DNA of 64,000 nucleotides. Source: Diabrotica undecimpunctata. Taxonomy: Eukaryota > Arthropoda > Insecta > Coleoptera > Chrysomelidae. Shown piece after piece: positions 56,098-64,000 of the stretch. Numbering within the stretch: the stretch's first letter is position 1; every line of letters begins with the position of its first letter. The stretch is from positions 73,207,186 through 73,271,185 of the forward strand of contig NC_092805.1 in NCBI RefSeq assembly GCF_040954645.1, in the 5' to 3' direction. The notes under the pieces were generated by a model. It was not told the DNA's origin, ran no database searches, and saw only the letters and a list, made by a program, of their open reading frames with translations. The position numbers and the translations under genes are program-made.

Positions 56098-56241
56098 AAG
56101 GTGTAAATGAAATAAAATACATAGATAATAATTACAAAAGTATTTTATTTAATAAAATATAATTCTCACATACTTTTACTCCCCAAACCATCTGAAACAC
56201 AAATAGTAAAATTTAGAATTATATCGAAACAAAAAAAAAAA

Positions 56242-56242
<1 letters not shown>

Positions 56243-56304
<62 letters not shown>
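56243..56304. repeat. Homopolymer of 62 A
   Basis: An uninterrupted A run just past the stop codon of the minus-strand spliced gene. Its length may be uncertain in the assembly. Confidence 0.9.
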
Positions 56305-56307
<3 letters not shown>

Positions 56308-56316
56308 CTTACTTTT

Positions 56317-57175
56317 CTATTTCTGGCTAAGGAAGTGTTCCATAGTCAGGTCTTCTAAATCTACTACATCCTCTGGATTTTGCGTCGTCGTCGTCGTCGT
56401 CGTCGTTGTTGGTATCTTCATCACTTTTCTTTTCTGTTTTTTTGTTGGAGGTTCGTTGTTGTCGTCATTTGATGTGGCAGTTGCGGGATGAGACCAATTC
56501 GTTGGTGGAGAAGTCGTTGTTGGAAACGGAGAACTTGAAGTTGATGGTAAAATGGAAGGATACCCAGAAGAGTGTCCAAAATGAGAAAGAAGAGGAGGCG
56601 GAGGAAGATATCCTCTCTTCGTACCCACCAAATGTTTTTGCTGTTGATACTTCTCGAATTCCTCCACCTCATCATCTAACAGGTTGAATCTATATTTTTT
56701 ACATATATTTTCCAGTACATGGAACTCTCCCTCGTTCTCAATTTTTAGTCTCATATACCTCAATGGAAGGTACCCAAATTTTTTCTTCAAGTTTTTGTTA
56801 TTTGGTGAGTACGTTAACTCCACAAATATACGGTCACCCCTAAGTGACACATCCGTTACACCATATCTTGAATAAAAAAAAAAAAAAAAAAAAAAACGTA
56901 AATCAACCAACAGCAAACAAAATCATAAATCAAATCGAGAAAACACAATAAAATTATTTATAAATGTAAAGATCGATTGGAAAAACAATAATCCCATAAA
57001 ATATTTATAATAAAAAATAAACCAGTAAAAACGAAATAAAATCATGTAGAACAAAATCACAAAAGGAAAAAAATACTTACATAAACAACTGCTTGACGAT
57101 AACAAATGCATCCTTTATTGGTAAGTTGATTGGATCCTCGGTCATGATGACTAGTTGGCAAGGTACACCGCTCAT
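56317..57175 (-). CDS. Spliced minus-strand gene, unknown function
   Basis: Two exons: 57175-57081 and 56866-56317. The intron starts with GTAAGT, has a polypyrimidine tract of about 20 T and ends in TTCAAG, and the joined frame is open (31 codons plus 2 nt in exon 1; total 645 nt, 214 residues). The N-terminal half looks globular (GVTDVSLRGDRIFVEL, FGYLPLRYMRLKIEN, and ENICKKYRFNLLDDEVEEF). The C-terminal half is Pro/Ser/Thr-rich with PPTKKQKRK and a Thr run from a CGA/CGT-type triplet repeat. It diverges from PolB and converges on the ATPase gene. It could be an early regulatory protein. I do not recognise the family. Confidence 0.7.
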
Positions 57176-57201
57176 TTTGATAGTTTAGTGTTCACTGACT
57201 A

Positions 57202-57238
57202 ACTGATAGATCACTTTAAAATTAAACGAATTTAAATA
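57202..57238 (-). promoter_or_regulatory. Candidate promoter of the spliced minus-strand gene
   Basis: On the minus strand TATTTAAA (57238-57231) lies about 30 bp upstream of an insect-type initiator, TCAGT (57206-57202), which is about 30 bp before the ATG at 57175. A second TCAGT is at 57198-57194. Confidence 0.4.
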
Positions 57239-57396
57239 GTAAGAATAAAAAAATACATTAACGTAATTGACCTATTTGATCTTTATTGCAATGCAGAAAA
57301 TAGTACAAAACATGTTTATTAGTAAAAACGTTTATTATTCAAAACTTAATTTATGCTTATCTGAATAAAATGTGCTTATCTGCATATAATGTATTT

Positions 57397-57716
57397 TCGT
57401 GACCTATTTGACCTAAAAATGCAATTACGTCAGCGTTAGCCTTCAATATGTTTATTGCATGTATAATGTCTTTTCGATAAAGATAGAAAAATATAATCAC
57501 GCTGAATAGCGTGTTGTTGAAATACGTCAATGGATTTTTTATGTAGTATAAATACTTCGTGTCCGATTTGACCGAAAAATATGTTAACATCAGCGTTATC
57601 TTTCAATATGTTTATTGTATACATAATGTGTTTTCGATGAAGAAAAATATAATCACGTTGCATAGCATGTTGTGGAAATGCGTCAATGGATTTTTTTTTA
57701 ATGTAGTATAAATACA
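57397..57716 (+). repeat. Tandem 160-bp duplication upstream of PolB
   Basis: Copies 57397-57556 and 57557-57716, diverged but alignable throughout, each from TTCGTG(A/T)CC to TATAAATAC. Each unit contains an AATATAATCACG motif and a TATA box, so the polymerase promoter is doubled. Confidence 0.8.
57707..57714 (+). promoter_or_regulatory. Candidate TATA box of PolB
   Basis: TATAAATA 75 bp upstream of the PolB ATG. A duplicate lies exactly 160 bp upstream at 57547-57554. Confidence 0.55.
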
Positions 57717-57789
57717 GGATTGATTTTACTCGCTGGCATTTGTGTCTTGAAGTTTACGTTGGTCTTGAAGTTTACGTTGGTCTTTGAAC

Positions 57790-60700
57790 ATGAGTACTAA
57801 AGTGATTGATGAAATTTCCACTGAAATGGTGAAGAAGATAGAAACAGTAAGTAGATTAATTAAAACTAAAACTGATTTACAAAACTATATAAAATATTTG
57901 AAAAAACAAATTTTACTCTTAAAGAAATGTATAAAAAATAGGGCTACTTGTATTAGAAATTTTCATTGTGTAGAGGCGAATATGGCTATCCTTAAAACAT
58001 ATTTAGAAAATTTTAAAAACAGATTAAATGTTAGAAAAAATATTAAGAAAGGCTTATTGTGGCAGGATTTGGAATCTTGTTTTAATAGCAGAGTTAAGAC
58101 AGGCGTTATCATAAATTTAAAATATAAAGACCCTAAACTATTTATGGAAAAGGCTTTTAAAAGTTTTTCAATTCAAATTAAAAAAAATTTAGTTTCATGT
58201 ATGTTAAAAGTTAATGTAATTTTTTATGGACTTTTCATCAAACCTCAAGATGGTGAAACGTCTGTTAAACATTTTTCCACGAAAAATACAATAATTGATC
58301 AAAACACAAACATAAAAGATTGGTATAAAATCAATTGTATAGACACCGTTTTAAGAAAGTTTGAAGATTTTCAAGAAAAAGACAGTGGATGGGCACTATC
58401 CCACATTTTAAACTTAAAAGTTAATATAAACAAATATAATCCATTACTTGGTGGTATTTCAACATACGTTGAGCTACCTAAGTATATAAAGAATACTAGA
58501 AGTGTAATTAATGTTAGGAATTCTGATCCTTATTGTTTCCTTTGGTCAGTTGTTGCTGCCTTACACCCTGCCATAAAAAGTGTTGACCGAACATCATCTT
58601 ATCCTCACTTTAGTAAAATATTAAAATTTGATAATATCAGTTTTCCCATTGATATTAAAGATATTCCAAAATTTGAAAAATTAAATAAACTTGCTATAAA
58701 TGTCTTTTCATTGGGAACAAGAAATGAAATTCTACCTTTGATATTTAGCCAAACAAATTTTTCTCCTCGAATAAATTTACTTGTATTAAATGCCATGGAT
58801 AATATTGTAAATGATGATAATGAGGAGGAGGACAATTACATAAAACAGCGAGTATTTCATTTTGCTCATATTAAACATTTTTCAAGATTATGTGGCAAAA
58901 AAGTTGGGAACGTTCGAAATAAAAAATGGTTTTGTGAACGATGTTTTAATCATTTTAGCAGTGAGACATATTTACAAAATCATTTAGAGGATTGTTTTAA
59001 GATAAATTCTGTTAAAATGGTTTTACCTACCGAAAAAAATTATTTAATGAAATTTAAAAATTTTAATCATAAGGAACGTGTTCCGTTTGTTATATATGCT
59101 GATCTTGAAAGTATTCTTACAAAGTTTAACGATAATAATAATAATTTGAAATCTTGTTTAACTGAAAAGCATGAAGCTTTCAGTATAGCTTATTATTTTA
59201 AATGTTCATATGATGATTCTTTATCCTACTTACAAACATATACGGGTCGTGATTGTCAAACATGGTTTGTGAGAGAACTCAAAGAGATAGCTATGAAAAT
59301 ATATAGAGAAAATTTATTTCAAAAATTTCAAAAGGTTATATCATTAACTGATAAAGAACAGAAAGATTTTAATTCAACCTTTATTTGTCATATTTGCTCA
59401 AAACCTATTGATAAATCAGAAAAGGTACGAGATCACTGTCATATTACCGGACAATTTCGTGGGGCAAGCCACAGAAGGTGTAACATTAATTACAAGACTT
59501 CGTACACAATTCCTATCGCATTTCATAATCTCTCTGGCTACGACGCTCATTTTTTAATTAAAAGTCTTAATTCTGACATACAAGGGCATCTGTCACTATT
59601 ACCGCTAAACAAAGAGAGGTATATATCATTTACCAAATATATCCATGGCACTAATATTAGTTTTAGATTTATTGATTCCTTTAGATTTATGTCATGTTCA
59701 TTAAATCAACTTTCCTCATATCTAGATGATAACCAAAAAAATATTACACGTAGATATTTTAATGATGATTCGAAGTTTAATTTGGTTAAAAGAAAGGGTG
59801 TTTTCCCTTATGAGTATTTAGATAGTTGGGAGAAATTACAGGTCACTTGTCTTCCGCCTATTGAAAATTTTTATAGTAAAATCAATAACGAGTATATTAC
59901 TAAAGAGGACTATCAACATGCCTGCAACGTTTGGACTAGATTTCAGATAAAAAACTTGCAGGAATATGCAGAATTATATTTAAAGACAGATGTACTCCTT
60001 TTGGCTGACATTTTTGAGAATTTTCGATATATGTGTTTAAAAACTTATGGATTAGATAGTCTTCATTATTATACTTTACCAGGATTAGCCTTTGATGCTA
60101 TGTTAAAAGTAACCAATGTCGAATTAGAGTTATTAAGAGACAGTGAGATGGTTTTGTTTTTTGAAAAAGCCAAACGAGGAGGAGTTTCACAGTGTAGTAA
60201 TAGATATGGAGAAGCTAATAATAAATATATGGAAGATAAATACAATCCTGATAAAGAAATCTCCTATCTAATGTATTGGGATTTTAATAATCTTTATGGT
60301 ACAGCGATGAGTTATGCGTTGCCATATGCAGGCTTTGAATGGATTAATTTGATTGATATTTATAAAGAACATATATTGGATTGTCCCAATGATGGAGAAT
60401 ATGGATATATACTTGAGGTAGACATTGAATATCCAAAAGATCTTTTTAATTTACATAAAGATTTACCTCTTTGTCCTGAACACATAATCCCACCATCTTC
60501 TAATTCAACAATTCCCAAATTATTAACCACATTGTACGATAAAAAAAAATATGTTATTCATTATATATATTTGAAACAGATTGTTAACTTGGGTTTGAAA
60601 ATAACGAAAATTCATCGCTGTTTGAAATTTAAACAATCCCCTTGGTTAAAAAAATATATCGATTTGAACATTGACTTGCGAAAGAAAAGCAAAAATGAAT

Positions 60701-61500
60701 TTGAAAAAAACTTATTTAAACTTTTTATTAATGCCCCTTACGGTAAAAGTATTGAAAATGTTAGGAAACACAGAGAAATAAAAATTGTAAACAAATATAA
60801 TGGAAGATATGGAGCAAATTTCTATATATCCCAACCTAATTTTCATAGTTGTACTGTTTTCGATGAAAATACTGTAATAATTGAAATGACAAAACAAAAA
60901 GTCAATTTTAATAAACCGATATATATAGGGATGTGTATTTTAGATATTTCCAAAACAATTTTATATGACTTTCATTATAATTATGTCATAAAAAAATTTA
61001 AAGATCAGGCAAAATTATTATATACAGATACAGATAGTTTAATATATCAGTTTTTTGTTGACGATATATATAAACATATTAGAGAAGACATTGACAAATT
61101 TGACACATCAGACTACAAAGAGAATAATCTATACAATATTCCATTACAGAATAAAAAAGTGTTAGGTCTGATGAAAGATGAGAACCAAGGGGAATTGATG
61201 ACACACTTTATAGGATTACGTTCAAAAATGTACACTATGAAAATTTTAAATAAGAATGAAGAAATTAAAAAGGCTAAAGGAATAAAAAAATCTGCATTAA
61301 CGGAACTATCCTATGATGACTATTATGCAAGTTTATTTAATAAGGTAATCGTAGAAATTTCACAAAATTCAATAGTGTCGAAAAAGCATGATGTTTATAC
61401 AATGTCGCAAACAAAGGTGGCCCTTAGCCCGTACGATGATAAGAGAATATTAAATTATTTATCCACTGATACTCTTCCATGGGGTTACAATGATAAATAA
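57790..61500 (+). CDS. POLB: Protein-primed family B DNA polymerase
   Basis: 1236 residues from the ATG. Exonuclease motifs: YADLES (D438), [11 protein letters not shown] and [11 protein letters not shown]. Polymerase motifs: A at D831 ([11 protein letters not shown]), B at N981 (FINAPYGK), C at about 1078-1083 (YTDTDS). A zinc motif, [20 protein letters not shown] with RGASHRRC (533-565), typical of Polinton PolB, lies in the exonuclease region. A C2H2-like finger ([10 protein letters not shown]) precedes it. Residues about 245-365 have [12 protein letters not shown] (C249) and [10 protein letters not shown] (H360), the layout of a cysteine-peptidase-like (perhaps OTU-type) N-terminal domain. 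It replicates the linear genome from a protein primer. Length and motifs are intact. Confidence 0.95.
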   Translation: MSTKVIDEISTEMVKKIETVSRLIKTKTDLQNYIKYLKKQILLLKKCIKNRATCIRNFHCVEANMAILKTYLENFKNRLNVRKNIKKGLLWQDLESCFNSRVKTGVIINLKYKDPKLFMEKAFKSFSIQIKKNLVSCMLKVNVIFYGLFIKPQDGETSVKHFSTKNTIIDQNTNIKDWYKINCIDTVLRKFEDFQEKDSGWALSHILNLKVNINKYNPLLGGISTYVELPKYIKNTRSVINVRNSDPYCFLWSVVAALHPAIKSVDRTSSYPHFSKILKFDNISFPIDIKDIPKFEKLNKLAINVFSLGTRNEILPLIFSQTNFSPRINLLVLNAMDNIVNDDNEEEDNYIKQRVFHFAHIKHFSRLCGKKVGNVRNKKWFCERCFNHFSSETYLQNHLEDCFKINSVKMVLPTEKNYLMKFKNFNHKERVPFVIYADLESILTKFNDNNNNLKSCLTEKHEAFSIAYYFKCSYDDSLSYLQTYTGRDCQTWFVRELKEIAMKIYRENLFQKFQKVISLTDKEQKDFNSTFICHICSKPIDKSEKVRDHCHITGQFRGASHRRCNINYKTSYTIPIAFHNLSGYDAHFLIKSLNSDIQGHLSLLPLNKERYISFTKYIHGTNISFRFIDSFRFMSCSLNQLSSYLDDNQKNITRRYFNDDSKFNLVKRKGVFPYEYLDSWEKLQVTCLPPIENFYSKINNEYITKEDYQHACNVWTRFQIKNLQEYAELYLKTDVLLLADIFENFRYMCLKTYGLDSLHYYTLPGLAFDAMLKVTNVELELLRDSEMVLFFEKAKRGGVSQCSNRYGEANNKYMEDKYNPDKEISYLMYWDFNNLYGTAMSYALPYAGFEWINLIDIYKEHILDCPNDGEYGYILEVDIEYPKDLFNLHKDLPLCPEHIIPPSSNSTIPKLLTTLYDKKKYVIHYIYLKQIVNLGLKITKIHRCLKFKQSPWLKKYIDLNIDLRKKSKNEFEKNLFKLFINAPYGKSIENVRKHREIKIVNKYNGRYGANFYISQPNFHSCTVFDENTVIIEMTKQKVNFNKPIYIGMCILDISKTILYDFHYNYVIKKFKDQAKLLYTDTDSLIYQFFVDDIYKHIREDIDKFDTSDYKENNLYNIPLQNKKVLGLMKDENQGELMTHFIGLRSKMYTMKILNKNEEIKKAKGIKKSALTELSYDDYYASLFNKVIVEISQNSIVSKKHDVYTMSQTKVALSPYDDKRILNYLSTDTLPWGYNDK

Positions 61501-61564
61501 TTATTTTATAAAGTTTTGTAAATCGTTTTTTAATTAATCTACAGTCACCCAAAACTAAAAGCGA

Positions 61565-61867
61565 ATGCTGGTAAGTTATTTACATTGAATAAATATTTTG
61601 AAATAACGCTCTTTATTTTAGTCTCAATTAAATAAATGGGAGGCAGTTTTCAAAGACGAAAAACGATTTGTAAGCTTACAATTTAAGACCGAAAAAAAAA
61701 TAAAACCGCAAACTAGACCTACCATATCATGGTACAACAAAATGTATGGAACAATACCATGTTTCGAATGCAAGAAATTTTTTTGTTTTTGTACAAGATC
61801 CTTAGACGTCCACATGGACGCTGAACCTACTACATTGTATTGTTATGAAACTATGTCTGATTCATAA
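61565..61867 (+). CDS. Small spliced Cys-rich protein
   Basis: Proposed exons 61565-61570 and 61622-61867 (83 residues). The intron of 51 bp has GTAAGT and TTATTTTAG. Only one frame of exon 2 is open from its first base. The protein has a Cys cluster, CFECKKFFCFC, and charged N-terminal helices (NKWEAVFKDEKRF). Directly after the stop, AAAG/GTATAC and TTTATTTCAG (61870-61925) could form a second, 56-bp intron in the 3' part. The very short first coding exon makes the start uncertain. Family unknown. Confidence 0.45.
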
Positions 61868-61925
61868 AGGTATACTGGTAACAAATATTCAATTATTATT
61901 GATTAATTTTTTTTCTTTATTTCAG

Positions 61926-62183
61926 CCTTTAATCCACCTACCGATACCAGCTTCGGGTATGGGAATTCTTATAATTAAAGAAGAAATCTTATCGGAGGAG
62001 GTGTTTAATTATAAAAGCAATTACAATGCCCAAATACCTGATGAACATCCACTGCACAGAGATGCATTAATTTGGGCAAAGTATATTGACCAGGTGACGT
62101 GGTCGTATTGGCAAGACGTAAAAACAAACCTATGGAATAATATAGCAATTTATCAGTATTATGAATTATATCATCGTTTATAA
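61926..62183 (+). CDS. Possible last exon or small ORF ending inside the right terminal repeat
   Basis: Open from a strong acceptor (TTTATTTCAG ending at 61925) to a stop at 62183. An ATG-started version begins at 61845 but then translates the polypyrimidine tract. It encodes PASGMGILIIKEEILSEEVF, DEHPLHRDALIWAKYIDQ and a Trp/Tyr-rich end (WSYWQDVKTNLWNNIAIYQY). The last about 33 codons lie within the terminal repeat, so an inverted copy of them exists at the left end. Whether it joins the Cys-rich gene by splicing (a frame change is needed) cannot be settled here. Confidence 0.4.
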   Translation, partial: PLIHLPIPASGMGILIIKEEILSEEVFNYKSNYNAQIPDEHPLHRDALIWAKYIDQVTWSYWQDVKTNLWNNIAIYQYYELYHRL

Positions 62184-62834
62184 ATAAACTTTTATATTTG
62201 GTACATTGTTTTTTCTTTAATTTCCTTAAATTTCAAGAGTAAAAACGACATTGGCTAGGCTAGGCTAGGCTAGGCTAGATACGACTAAGCAAGTCTGTAC
62301 ACAACAAGTTATTTTTTGACTCGCCACTACCAAAAAAAATTTCCAAGTCTCAATACTCATTTATTTCAATCACCCTGTACAAATTTAACTAAAAGAAGAG
62401 GAGATGAAGCGATAAGCGATGAGTTTTGCACTCGACATACAAGGTGGTCCGTTCCACTCAAAGACACCCCCTCTGGTCATTGTCGACCGATTCTTTTACT
62501 TCTTCAGGACAGGTAAGACAAAGAAGAGACAAGTGAGACAGGTGTAAAAACATACAGGTAACGTAGGTGACAATTCTTCGGCTGAGAAGAAGAGATCTAG
62601 AGATAAGCGACTAGTTCTTACGACCCTCTGGTCATTGTTGATCACTTCTTCGGGAGAGAAGAAGAAGAGATCAAGCGATAAGCGACCAGTTCTTACAACC
62701 CTCTGGTCATTGTCGATCACTTCTTGTACTTCTTGTACACCCCCAAGGTCAAATCATGGCATCGATACCTTCGCATCGGAGACCCTGATGGACAGGTTAC
62801 CAAAGTGCGTTTGAACCCCGCTTGCTATACTACT
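62085..62834. repeat. Polinton right terminal inverted repeat (750 bp)
   Basis: Reverse complement of 46258-47007. It ends ...CTATACTACT, immediately followed by the CTGGAC duplication. It contains the mirrored pentamer array (AGGCT)n near 62254-62281 and the three ACCAGAGGG-type units. Confidence 0.95.
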
Positions 62835-62840
62835 CTGGAC
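62835..62840. other. Polinton target-site duplication, right
   Basis: CTGGAC, identical to 46252-46257. Confidence 0.9.
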
Positions 62841-64000
62841 ACTAGACAGCAGATTAGGGAACTCCTCTTCCAGCAATAGGATTACTAATAGGTAAAATAA
62901 GAGATTAAATGTGTTATAAATAAAACAAAGTTTATTATGCAAACGATTTATTTTAGAATAGAATAGAAATATTCTTTATTGTCACTGAAAATTGAACAAT
63001 TTTATGGACAAAGCTTACAAAGAGTCAAAAAAGTAACAATAACAATTAAAATTTACTAAAATACATAAATCGTCAATATCACAAAAAAAAGATAATAAAA
63101 TATACAATCAATTGCAAAATTTAACTAAATTGCAAATTGCATAATAAAACTATACGAACTAGTTTACGAATAAGTTTAAGTTGCTGCATATAATACCCAA
63201 ATACATATATAAAAATACTTTAGTTGATTGTACCTAAACGTACTGTAATTTCTTAGTTTGTAACCGTTTCAAAAGATTTAGAAAATTCATTATAATTTCG
63301 ATTAATTTTTTTTTAATAAAATTCCTCCCGCCATCTATCCGCCAAGTACTTTAATTAACTCAAGGATTCTACTGTAATTCCAAATATATCCGTTAGATGA
63401 GAACGTTCATTAACTTGTCTATCGTCTCGATTTTTAGCGGAAAGGATATATATACCGTCTTTCTTTTTATCTCTTAACGTCAAACCGTCAAGACGTGATT
63501 TTGTTTGAGGTTTCTTATAAGAGGTAAGCCAAAAAAAATCCTTTTCCTTTCTATATTTTCAGATAAATATTTATTTTTAGACCCTTATCGTGAGGCTAGA
63601 GATATTAAATAATATACTTATTTGACTCGAAGTAATACATTCTAAACTCAGTCCAGTAATTCCTAATGGTATAAAAGGATTCCTAATAAAATGGTTTAAT
63701 CCAATCAATACTTAGAGGGTAAAAAGAGCCTTTTTCTTCCTAACCACCAGCAGTTGGATAAATCAGGTTGTACCAAATTTCATATTTCTATTCTCTATTG
63801 CGCAAGCGAGGAATATTTATGAACTTAGAAAATTAGTGAAGTGTCTTATTTTTATCTAAAATTATAATAGATATTCTTAGTTAATAAATAACTATATTTC
63901 TTTGAATGTGAACGAATTTCGAAATTTGGGATAATATATAAAATTCATTCTGAGTTTAACATCATGATATAGAACGTTTGTTTAATTACGATTCTAAAAT
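62841..64000. other. No gene seen; right flank of the Polinton
   Basis: AT-rich DNA without supportable ORFs. A short GAATA-type repeat is at about 62954-62972. TAGACAGCAG at 62842-62851 also occurs in the left flank (46218-46227), which may be coincidence or a trace of a repeated target. Confidence 0.5.

Larger units (their letters stand above)
46258..62834. mobile_element. Complete Polinton/Maverick (adintovirus-like) element
   Basis: 16,577 bp bounded by 750-bp terminal inverted repeats that begin with AG, plus a 6-bp duplication, all diagnostic of Polintons. The gene order is: left repeat, BIR protein, three zinc-ribbon mini-genes, PLA2 protein, a small minus ORF, pX-like protein, protease, minor capsid, small ORF, major capsid, tandem repeat, conserved unknown, integrase, broken unknown, ATPase, a spliced minus gene, PolB, spliced Cys-rich gene and right repeat. 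It carries the complete Polinton core for self-synthesising transposition or virion formation. Only one core-adjacent gene (54807-55326) has an evident frameshift. Confidence 0.95.

Noticed and set aside
57357..57663. Two overlapping minus-strand ORFs upstream of PolB
   Set aside because: They are readings of the 160-bp tandem duplication and resemble each other only for that reason.

Overview
The window is from an insect-type nuclear genome: AT-rich, short introns of about 50-200 bp, long (TA)n tracts, and jockey-like, RTE-like, Ty3/gypsy, hAT-like and mariner-like remnants. A beetle is my best guess, but that is inference. I see no ordinary host gene, tRNA, rRNA or CRISPR array. Almost everything supportable is mobile DNA.

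Positions 1-45,050 hold nested retrotransposons. Four LTR elements sit inside one another. Element D (plus strand; 1-1652 and 39572-about 45050) is interrupted in its protease by element B (plus; 1653-39571). B is interrupted in its reverse transcriptase by element A (minus; 4618-about 37845). A's low-coordinate LTR carries element C (minus; 5985-11677), which keeps gag-protease but has lost nearly all of pol. A's high-coordinate LTR carries a mariner-like MITE (21749-22404) and a block of about 14 kb (22476-36594) built of non-LTR fragments. Smaller insertions include a hAT-like MITE with an 8-bp target duplication inside B gag and a 936-bp element with TTA duplications inside D pol. The only long retroviral-type ORFs left are A gag-pol (15769-19983, one internal TGA) and C gag-pro (7683-9902, one internal TAA).

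Positions 46258-62834 are a complete Polinton/Maverick (adintovirus-like) element of 16,577 bp. It has 750-bp terminal inverted repeats starting with AG and is flanked by a 6-bp duplication, CTGGAC. It encodes the whole replication and virion set: protein-primed family B DNA polymerase, retroviral-type integrase with chromodomain, adenain-type cysteine protease, packaging ATPase, major capsid protein, penton-like minor capsid protein and a pX-like basic/hydrophobic protein. Accessory genes cluster on the left: a BIR-domain protein, three tandem zinc-ribbon mini-proteins and a parvovirus-type phospholipase A2 protein. A spliced minus-strand gene faces the polymerase across a duplicated promoter region, and a small spliced cysteine-rich gene lies at the right end, next to an ORF whose last codons are inside the terminal repeat.

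The virion genes (49315-54720) are packed on one strand with gaps of a few bases or 4-bp overlaps, and the replication gene is at the other end. Nearly all Polinton genes are open, and the terminal repeats look nearly identical, so this copy appears young and possibly functional. Positions 45,050-46,251 and 62,841-64,000 hold no gene that I can support.
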